This document shows positions 6,448 through 11,777 of a DNA stretch of 11,777 nucleotides, piece by piece. The first letter of the stretch is position 1; the number at the start of each line of letters is the position of its first letter. The stretch covers positions 1-11,777 of the forward strand of contig JAGARS010000244.1 of assembly GCA_017622155.1 (NCBI GenBank), given 5' to 3'. The notes beneath the pieces were generated by a model. The model was not told where the DNA came from, ran no database searches, and saw nothing but the letters and a program-made list of their open reading frames with translations. The position numbers were made by a program, and so were the translations under genes. The DNA comes from Peptococcaceae bacterium (GTDB taxonomy: Bacteria; Bacillota; Peptococcia; Peptococcales; Peptococcaceae).

Positions 6448-7623
6448 ATGAAAATGAAAAAAGTAATTGCGACTGCCCTGGTTGGCTTTATGGCAATGGG
6501 TATGTTAGCAGGCTGCGGTGGCGGCAACGACACACAGAAAGACAATCAGCAGGGCGGCGATGCTGTTGCTGCTATCAAAGTTGGCGGTACAGGTCCATTA
6601 ACCGGTGGTGCTTCCATTTATGGTCTGGCAGTACAGCGCGGTGCTGAAATCGCTATTGAAGAAGTAAATGCAAAAGGCGGCATTCAGTTCGAATTCAAAA
6701 TGGAAGACGATGCTCACGACACAGAAAAAGCTGTAAATGCTTACAATGCATTAAAAGACTGGGGTATGCAGCTGTCTCTGAACTCTGTAACCACAGCTCC
6801 TGGTACTGCTACTTCTGACTTAAACTTTGAAGACAGAATCTTCGGTTTAACACCATCCGCTTCCGGTACAGGTGTAACAGAAGGTAAAGATAACGTATTC
6901 CAGATGTGCTTTGCTGACCCGAACCAGGGTTCCGCTTCTGCTCAGTACATTGCTGACCAGAAACTGGGTACAAAAATCGGTATTATCTACAAAAACGATG
7001 ATGCTTACTCTTCCGGTATTTATCAGACATTCCAGGCAAAAGCTGCTGACCTGGGTCTGAACATTGTTTCTACAACTACATTTACTACAGACAGCCAGAA
7101 CGACTTCACAGTACAGCTGCAGGATGCAAAAAATGCAGGTGCAGACCTGTTATTCCTGCCAATGTACTACGATGCAGCTTCCTTGATCTTAGGTCAGGCT
7201 GCTACTATGGACTATGCTCCTAAATTCTTTGGTGTAGACGGTATGGACGGTATTCTGACTCTGGAAGGTTTCGATACAGCTCTGGCTGAAGGCGTAATGC
7301 TGTTAACCCCATTCTCTGCTGACGCTGAAGATGATCGTACAAAAGCATTCGTAGCTAAATATCAGGATCTGTACGGTGAAATCCCTAACCAGTTCGCTGC
7401 TGATGCTTACGACTGCATCTATGCACTGCATCAGGCTTGCGAAGCAGCAGGTGCTACAGCTGATATGACAGCTGCTGAACTGAACGACTTAATGATTGAA
7501 CAGTTCACATCTATGTCCTTCGACGGTTTAACAGGTGCAGGTGCTACCTGGAGTGAAAACGGTCAGGTTAACAAAGACCCTAAAGGTATGGTTATCCAGG
7601 GCGGCGTATATGTAGGTATGTAA
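6448..7623 (+). CDS. livJ: Branched-chain amino acid ABC transporter substrate-binding lipoprotein
   Basis: The extracellular receptor of the HAAT importer, delivering substrate to LivH/LivM. Seen in 391 residues: a lipoprotein signal peptide with basic MKMKK, hydrophobic core and lipobox LAGC (20-23), so Cys23 should be lipidated; a flexible Gly/Asn/Gln-rich linker (24-40); then a type I periplasmic-binding-protein fold starting at IKVGGTGPLTGG (43-54) and GAEIAIEEVNAKGG (65-78). The ribosome site AGGGGGA (6434-6440) is seven bases before the ATG. Codon choice is markedly more biased than in its neighbours (many AAC, GAC, TTC, GCT, GGT), a sign of high expression. It is flanked by its own promoter and a strong terminator, so it is largely transcribed alone. 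Leucine/isoleucine/valine is the default substrate; related receptors bind amides or other amino acids, so specificity is open. Confidence 0.92.
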   Translation: MKMKKVIATALVGFMAMGMLAGCGGGNDTQKDNQQGGDAVAAIKVGGTGPLTGGASIYGLAVQRGAEIAIEEVNAKGGIQFEFKMEDDAHDTEKAVNAYNALKDWGMQLSLNSVTTAPGTATSDLNFEDRIFGLTPSASGTGVTEGKDNVFQMCFADPNQGSASAQYIADQKLGTKIGIIYKNDDAYSSGIYQTFQAKAADLGLNIVSTTTFTTDSQNDFTVQLQDAKNAGADLLFLPMYYDAASLILGQAATMDYAPKFFGVDGMDGILTLEGFDTALAEGVMLLTPFSADAEDDRTKAFVAKYQDLYGEIPNQFAADAYDCIYALHQACEAAGATADMTAAELNDLMIEQFTSMSFDGLTGAGATWSENGQVNKDPKGMVIQGGVYVGM

Positions 7624-7654
7624 TTCATAAAAATTAACATAGCTGATAAACGGT

Positions 7655-7687
7655 AAAGACCGCCGCAAGTGCGGCGGTCTTTTTTTA
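7655..7687 (+). terminator. Strong Rho-independent terminator after livJ
   Basis: GACCGCCGC (7658-7666) pairs perfectly with GCGGCGGTC (7671-7679) around the tetraloop AAGT, extended by three A-T pairs, and is followed by a T run (7680-7686). This very GC-rich stem in AT-rich surroundings should stop most transcripts leaving livJ. Confidence 0.92.
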
Positions 7688-7787
7688 CATAAATGCATAG
7701 AAAGCCAATACAGATAGCGTGTGTAGCGTTTACAACGAAATATTTTAGCTATTGATATTTTCTATTATGTGTGTAAATGGTGTACAG

Positions 7788-7816
7788 TTGTATTTCCATG
7801 GTTCAATTGCTATAAT
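7788..7816 (+). promoter_or_regulatory. Probable sigma-A promoter of livHMGF (extended -10)
   Basis: TTGTAT (7788-7793) and TATAAT (7811-7816) lie 17 bases apart, and TGC immediately precedes the -10, forming an extended -10. Transcription should begin near 7823, about 50 bases before livH. It lies beyond the livJ terminator. A weaker alternative, TTGTGT (7824-7829) with TACTAA (7846-7851), is also present. Confidence 0.68.
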
Positions 7817-7874
7817 AAGAACATTGTGTTGTATTTTTATGTTTGTACTAATTTTAATATTTGAGGTGAATGAT

Positions 7875-8753
7875 ATGGAATTTCTCTTTAATCTGATCAG
7901 CGGTATCAGCTTGGGGAGTATTTATGCAATCATTGCATTGGGTTATACAATGGTATACGGGATTGCAAAAATGCTGAACTTTGCCCATGGGGATGTTATC
8001 ATGGTGGGCGCTTATATCTGCTTCTTTGCCACAGCACGATATGGGCTGAACCCGCTGCTTGGTGTACTGCTGTCTATGGTGGTATGTACTGTGCTGGGGA
8101 TTGTTATTGAACGACTGGCATACAAGCCTTTGCGTCAGGCGCCTGCACTGGCAGTACTGATTACAGCAATCGGTATGAGTTATTTTCTGCAGAATGCGGC
8201 GCAGCTGTTATGGACATCCAGTCCGAAAGTATTCCCGTCTGTAGTGAAAGGTTCTGTCAAACTGTTTGACGGCGCATTATCCGTTTCTTTTGTAACAATC
8301 GTTACCATTCTCGTTTGTGTCATTATCATGGTTGCGCTGGTGCTTTTCGTTAACAAAACCCGTATCGGGAAGTCTATGCGTGCGGTATCTGAAGATAAAG
8401 GCGCAGCACAGCTGATGGGGATTAACGTAAACAGTACTATTTCTTTAACATTTGCAATTGGTTCTGCATTAGCTGCCATTGCAGGTGTGCTGTTATGTTC
8501 TGCTTATCCGACATTGGTGCCAACTACAGGGGCGATGCCTGGTATTAAAGCATTTACTGCCGCGGTATTTGGCGGTATTGGTTCTATCCCGGGTGCATTG
8601 ATTGGCGGTATTTTGTTAGGAATTATTGAAATTTTTGCAAAAGCCTATATTTCCACACAGCTGTCTGACGCAATTGTATTTGCGGTGCTGATTGTGGTTC
8701 TGCTGGTGAAACCAACCGGTCTGTTGGGCAAAAAAGTTAGCGAGAAAGTGTGA
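7875..8753 (+). CDS. livH: Branched-chain amino acid ABC transporter permease LivH
   Basis: One of two membrane subunits forming the translocation channel, here 292 residues, the usual LivH length. Seen: mostly hydrophobic with about eight membrane segments; the N-terminal block GSIYAIIALGYTMVYGIAKM (14-33) followed by LNFAHGD (34-40), typical of LivH; the cytoplasmic loop TRIGKSMRAVSEDKGAAQLM (162-181), which should contact the ATPases; and AFTAAVFGGIGSIPGALIGG (226-245). ATG 7875 is chosen because GAGGTGA (7863-7869) lies just upstream and the protein then starts as relatives do; a start at 7752 would put the promoter inside the gene. The livM ribosome site overlaps the livH stop codon, so the two are tightly coupled. 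Confidence 0.93.
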   Translation: MEFLFNLISGISLGSIYAIIALGYTMVYGIAKMLNFAHGDVIMVGAYICFFATARYGLNPLLGVLLSMVVCTVLGIVIERLAYKPLRQAPALAVLITAIGMSYFLQNAAQLLWTSSPKVFPSVVKGSVKLFDGALSVSFVTIVTILVCVIIMVALVLFVNKTRIGKSMRAVSEDKGAAQLMGINVNSTISLTFAIGSALAAIAGVLLCSAYPTLVPTTGAMPGIKAFTAAVFGGIGSIPGALIGGILLGIIEIFAKAYISTQLSDAIVFAVLIVVLLVKPTGLLGKKVSEKV

Positions 8754-8764
8754 GGTGTTTTGAC

Positions 8765-9844
8765 ATGAACTTAAAAACAATGAATAAAACAACTCGCAGC
8801 AATATGATTACTTATCTGATGGTAATCGTTGCATTTGTAATTGTACAGGTTATGATGGCCGGCGGCAACATTTCCAGCAGCTTAAAAGGGCAGCTGGTAC
8901 CGATTTGTGCCTATATTGTAATGGCAATTTCTCTGAACCTGACAGTAGGTGTACTGGGTGAATTGAGCCTGGGGCATGCAGGGTTTATGAGCGCCGGGGC
9001 ATTCAGCGGTGTTGTAGCGGCTCAGTGCTTTAGCCAGAATATTAACAATCCTGTACTGGTATTGATTTTGGCTATGATTGTCGGCGGTATTGTAGCTGCA
9101 ATCGTAGGTGTGCTGGTAGGCGTACCGGTACTGCGTTTGTCCGGTGACTATCTGGCAATTGTAACATTGGCGTTTGGTGAAATTATCAAAGGGATTGTAA
9201 ACAACCTGTTTGTTGGTTTGGATTCCAACGGCCTGCATTTCTGCATGATTAAAAATACACTGGAAATGGACACTGATGGCAAACTCTTGATTAATGGGCC
9301 GATGGGTTTACTGGGGATTCCTCGTATTGCTACATTTACTATGGGTTTTGTGCTGATTATGGTTTGCCTGATTGTGATTTTCAACCTGGTAAACAGTAAG
9401 AGCGGCCGTGCGATTATGGCGCTGCGTGACAACAAAATCGCAGCACAGTCTGTAGGGATTAATGTAACAAACTATAAATTGATGGCTTTTGTAATTTCTG
9501 CTGCAATGGCAGGGATGGCCGGCGTATTATTCGCTACCAACTTCTCCACTGTGGTTGCAAGTAAATTCGATATTAATACATCTATTCTGGTACTGGTATT
9601 CGTAGTACTGGGTGGGCTGGGCAATATGCGCGGCAGTATTATTGCAGCAACTGTGCTGACTGTATTACCTGAAATGCTGCGTGAATTCTCTGAATATCGT
9701 ATGCTGGTATATGCAATTGTTCTGATTGTAATGATGCTGGCTACCAATAACCCGACTCTGAAAAATGCTTTGGGTTCTTTCGGAGCAAAAGTGACAGGTA
9801 TTTTCAAAAAGAAACCGGCGAAAGGGGATAATGCAAATGGCTAA
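8765..9844 (+). CDS. livM: Branched-chain amino acid ABC transporter permease LivM
   Basis: The second channel subunit, 359 residues, hydrophobic throughout with about nine or ten membrane segments. Seen family blocks: LSLGHAGFMSAGAFSG (68-83), the LivM hallmark; LRLSGDYLAIVTLAFGEI (123-140); and the cytoplasmic coupling loop SKSGRAIMALRDNKIAAQSV (211-230), parallel to the loop in LivH. The C-terminus is a short lysine-rich tail (about 344-359), probably cytoplasmic. ATG 8765 is preferred over an in-frame GTG at 8750, because GAGGTG (8752-8757), which overlaps the livH stop, is the ribosome site seven bases upstream. Its last 8 bases overlap the start of livG. Confidence 0.93.
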   Translation: MNLKTMNKTTRSNMITYLMVIVAFVIVQVMMAGGNISSSLKGQLVPICAYIVMAISLNLTVGVLGELSLGHAGFMSAGAFSGVVAAQCFSQNINNPVLVLILAMIVGGIVAAIVGVLVGVPVLRLSGDYLAIVTLAFGEIIKGIVNNLFVGLDSNGLHFCMIKNTLEMDTDGKLLINGPMGLLGIPRIATFTMGFVLIMVCLIVIFNLVNSKSGRAIMALRDNKIAAQSVGINVTNYKLMAFVISAAMAGMAGVLFATNFSTVVASKFDINTSILVLVFVVLGGLGNMRGSIIAATVLTVLPEMLREFSEYRMLVYAIVLIVMMLATNNPTLKNALGSFGAKVTGIFKKKPAKGDNANG

Positions 9845-10667
9845 GATGGTTCCAATCCCTAGTACAGGGTTATTAACAGAACGTGATTTAGGCACTGCCC
9901 CTATTCTGGAAGCTACACATTTGGGTATTGAATTCGGCGGTCTGAAAGCGGTAGATGATTTCAATATTACCGTTGGCCGTACTGAAATTGCCGGCCTGAT
10001 TGGGCCAAACGGCGCTGGGAAAACTACAGTATTCAACCTGCTGACAAAAGTGTATCAGCCGACCCATGGGACAATTCTGCTGGACGGAAAAGACACACAC
10101 GGCATGAACGCCATTCAGGTAAACAAAGCAGGGATTGCGCGTACATTCCAGAACATTCGTCTGTTCAATTCTTTAACTGTAGAAGAAAACGTAAAACTGG
10201 GTTTGCATAATCATACGCACTATAGTACTTTAGAAGGTATTTTGAGAATGCCGAAATACTGGCAGGAAGAAAAACGCGCCCATGAAAGAGCGCTGGAATT
10301 GTTAAGTATTTTTGACATGCAGGATTTGGCTGATCATAAAGCAGGAAGCTTGCCTTATGGTGCACAGCGCCGTCTGGAAATTGTACGTGCGCTGGCAACA
10401 GAACCAAAACTTCTGCTGCTGGATGAACCGGCAGCAGGTATGAATCCTTCCGAAACAGCAGAACTGATGGAAAACATCCGTAAAATCCGCGATACATTCC
10501 AGATTGCAATTCTGCTCATCGAGCATGATATGCAGCTGGTAATGAATATCTGTGAAGGGATTGCCGTTCTGAACTACGGTAAAATTATTGCCAAAGGGAC
10601 TCCGGAAGAAATTCAGGCAAATCCACAGGTAATTGAAGCATACTTAGGGAAGAAGAAGGAGGACTGA
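9837..10667 (+). CDS. livG: Branched-chain amino acid ABC transporter ATP-binding protein LivG
   Basis: A cytoplasmic ATPase that pairs with LivF to power import. Seen in 276 residues: Walker A GPNGAGKT (56-63), Q-loop glutamine in TFQNIRLF (Gln105), the LivG-type signature LPYGAQRRLEI (172-182) in place of LSGGQ, Walker B LLLLDEP (192-198) with the AAGMNP D-loop region, and the switch histidine in IEHDM (His230). An N-terminal extension of about 22 residues precedes the usual ILEATHLGIEFGG beginning. ATG 9837 is chosen because AAAGGGG (9821-9827) is nine bases upstream; an ATG at 9831 would be only three bases away, and a third is at 9846. The 8-base overlap with livM (ATGGCTAA) points to translational coupling. 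Confidence 0.93.
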   Translation: MAKMVPIPSTGLLTERDLGTAPILEATHLGIEFGGLKAVDDFNITVGRTEIAGLIGPNGAGKTTVFNLLTKVYQPTHGTILLDGKDTHGMNAIQVNKAGIARTFQNIRLFNSLTVEENVKLGLHNHTHYSTLEGILRMPKYWQEEKRAHERALELLSIFDMQDLADHKAGSLPYGAQRRLEIVRALATEPKLLLLDEPAAGMNPSETAELMENIRKIRDTFQIAILLIEHDMQLVMNICEGIAVLNYGKIIAKGTPEEIQANPQVIEAYLGKKKED

Positions 10668-10671
10668 TAGC

Positions 10672-11379
10672 ATGGCAATGTTAGAGGTAAATGATATCAA
10701 TGTGTACTACGGCAGTATTCATGCTATCAAAGGTGTTAGCTTCGAAGTAAACGAAGGCGAAATCATTTCCTTGATTGGCGCCAATGGTGCAGGTAAAACT
10801 ACGATTCTGCAGACAGTATCCAATCTGCTGCACAGCAAAACAGGAAACATCAAATTCCTGGATGAAGAAATTCATCATCTGCCTGCCCACAAACTTGTGC
10901 CTATGGGTTTGGCACAGGTGCCGGAAGGCCGTCGTGTGTTTTCCCAGATGAGTGTAGAAGAAAATCTGGAACTGGGTGCGTTTACCCGTCCAAAAGCAAA
11001 TATCAAAGAAGATATGGAAGAAATTTTTGAACGCTTCCCTCGCCTGAAAGAACGTCGTCGTCAGCTGGCCGGCACATTATCCGGCGGTGAACAGCAGATG
11101 CTGGCTATGGGCCGTGCGATGATGAGCAAGCCAAAGCTCTTGATGCTGGATGAGCCTTCCATGGGGCTGGCTCCGTTACTGGTAGAGGAAATCTTTGATA
11201 TTATCAAAAGCTTGAATGAACGCGGCACTACAATCTTGCTGGTAGAACAGAATGCGCAGATGGCGCTGTCTATTGCTGACCGAGGCTATGTACTGGAAAC
11301 AGGTAAAATTATAACCAGTGCTGACGCAAAAACCTTGCTCAATGATGATGTTGTACGTAAAGCATATCTAGGTGGCTAA
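10672..11379 (+). CDS. livF: Branched-chain amino acid ABC transporter ATP-binding protein LivF
   Basis: The second ATPase of the importer, 235 residues, the usual LivF length. Seen: Walker A GANGAGKT (36-43), Q-loop in LAQVPEGRRVF (80-90), whose VPEGR is characteristic of LivF, canonical signature LSGGEQQ (136-142), Walker B LLMLDEP (156-162), D-loop SMGLAP (163-168), and VEQNA (191-195), where LivF proteins carry Gln-Asn instead of the usual switch histidine. So the heterodimer has asymmetric sites, as is normal for this family. AAGGAGG (10656-10662), inside the end of livG, lies nine bases before ATG 10672, and only four bases separate the two genes. It is the last gene of livHMGF. Confidence 0.94.
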   Translation: MAMLEVNDINVYYGSIHAIKGVSFEVNEGEIISLIGANGAGKTTILQTVSNLLHSKTGNIKFLDEEIHHLPAHKLVPMGLAQVPEGRRVFSQMSVEENLELGAFTRPKANIKEDMEEIFERFPRLKERRRQLAGTLSGGEQQMLAMGRAMMSKPKLLMLDEPSMGLAPLLVEEIFDIIKSLNERGTTILLVEQNAQMALSIADRGYVLETGKIITSADAKTLLNDDVVRKAYLGG

Positions 11380-11395
11380 ACCACGAATAGAAAAG

Positions 11396-11432
11396 AAAAA
11401 GAGGTTTGAGCGGTTGCTCAAACCTCTTTTTT
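11396..11432. terminator. Bidirectional Rho-independent terminator between livF and cinA
   Basis: GAGGTTTGAGC (11401-11411) pairs perfectly with GCTCAAACCTC (11416-11426) around GGTT. A5 at 11396-11400 and T6 at 11427-11432 flank the stem, so both strands have a hairpin followed by a U-run. It ends livF on the plus strand and cinA on the minus strand. Confidence 0.93.
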
Positions 11433-11777
11433 GTACAGATTCGATTCTCGGATTGTTTTCCATAACAGAGAAAGTGCATGTACTGCAGCCTGCTGCTGTA
11501 TTTCTGCTCTGGAAAGCGGTATATTTGGATCTAATGGGAGTGTTTCTGCATGACAGGAATCTGGTCCGGCTATCGCAATATACACCAGCCCTACAGGTTT
11601 TTCAGCGCTTCCGCCTCCCGGTCCGGCTATGCCTGTGGTGCTGATACCATAAATACTACCTGTAGCCATACGAATGCCTTGTGCCATTTCCTGTGCAGTT
11701 TCCGCCGATACAGCACCATATTGCTTTAATGTGGTTTCTTTTACATCAAGCCATTTCATTTTCATTTCATTGGAATA
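11418..11777 (-). CDS. cinA: CinA C-terminal domain (nicotinamide-nucleotide amidase, PncC-like); 5' part outside window
   Basis: The visible 119 codons encode the C-terminal amidase domain of CinA/PncC, which deamidates nicotinamide mononucleotide to nicotinate mononucleotide in pyridine nucleotide salvage. Seen: the block YSNEMKMKWLDVKETTLKQY at the window edge, then GAVSAETAQEMAQGIR, the family hallmark TTGIAGPGGGSAEKPVGLVY, and a helical C-terminus ending YKKEV. The frame is open to base 11777, and the edge block belongs to the interior of the domain in relatives, so the gene continues upstream beyond the window; the ATG at 11765 is not the start. Whether it also has the N-terminal COG1058 pyrophosphatase domain cannot be seen. 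The stop codon (11418-11420) lies within the terminator stem. It is convergent with livF. Confidence 0.92.
   Translation of the reverse strand, partial: YSNEMKMKWLDVKETTLKQYGAVSAETAQEMAQGIRMATGSIYGISTTGIAGPGGGSAEKPVGLVYIAIAGPDSCHAETLPLDPNIPLSRAEIQQQAAVHALSLLWKTIRESNLYKKEV

Noticed and set aside
7752..7874. Upstream-extended start for livH adding 41 residues
   Set aside because: The extension covers the extended -10 promoter and is absent from typical LivH proteins; ATG 7875 has a strong ribosome site.
11372..11644. A 90-codon plus-strand frame after livF
   Set aside because: It runs through the terminator hairpin and antisense to the conserved cinA domain, with no ribosome site or family signature.
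5475..11777. A competence locus made of the EndA-like nuclease and cinA
   Set aside because: The two genes lie more than 5 kb apart on opposite strands with an unrelated importer between them and no other competence genes in view.

Overview
The window looks like a chromosomal segment of a Gram-positive anaerobe of the Bacillota, most likely class Clostridia. This is inferred from the content: strong AGGAGG/AGGTGA-type ribosome sites, a lipobox substrate-binding protein, a FakA/DegV fatty-acid kinase pair, a stand-alone DUF2156 protein, and an Eis-like acetyltransferase. Oscillospiraceae-like gut bacteria or Negativicutes both fit by eye, but I cannot separate them without a search. There are no mobile elements, tRNAs, rRNAs or CRISPR arrays, and most of the window is ordinary core genome.

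Layout. At the left edge (1-270, minus strand) lies the N-terminal 90 codons of an iron-sulfur protein that runs off the window. A roughly 215-base divergent spacer separates it from a translationally coupled pair (486-2631): a DUF2156 protein and an Eis-like GNAT/SCP2 protein whose reading frames overlap by 8 bases. A promoter-rich spacer (2632-2838) leads into fakA and a DegV/FakB partner (2839-5379), which together should phosphorylate exogenous or recycled fatty acids. This unit ends at a hairpin terminator. A membrane-anchored DNA/RNA non-specific nuclease follows (5475-6290).

The right half (6448-11379) is a complete branched-chain amino-acid-type (HAAT) ABC importer. It comprises the lipoprotein receptor livJ, permeases livH and livM, and ATPases livG and livF. 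livJ has a perfect-consensus promoter, a structured 5' leader containing a CodY-box-like sequence, a highly biased codon choice, and its own very strong terminator. livHMGF has a separate promoter behind that terminator. The arrangement predicts receptor made in excess over the membrane complex. livF ends in a bidirectional terminator shared with the convergent cinA (minus strand, 5' part outside the window), whose stop codon lies inside the hairpin stem.

I find no clear previously undescribed system. The points most worth following up are the CodY-like box and leader of livJ, the two-promoter inverted repeat before fakA, the uncharacterised DUF2156/Eis-like pair, and the ferredoxin-like gene at the left edge.
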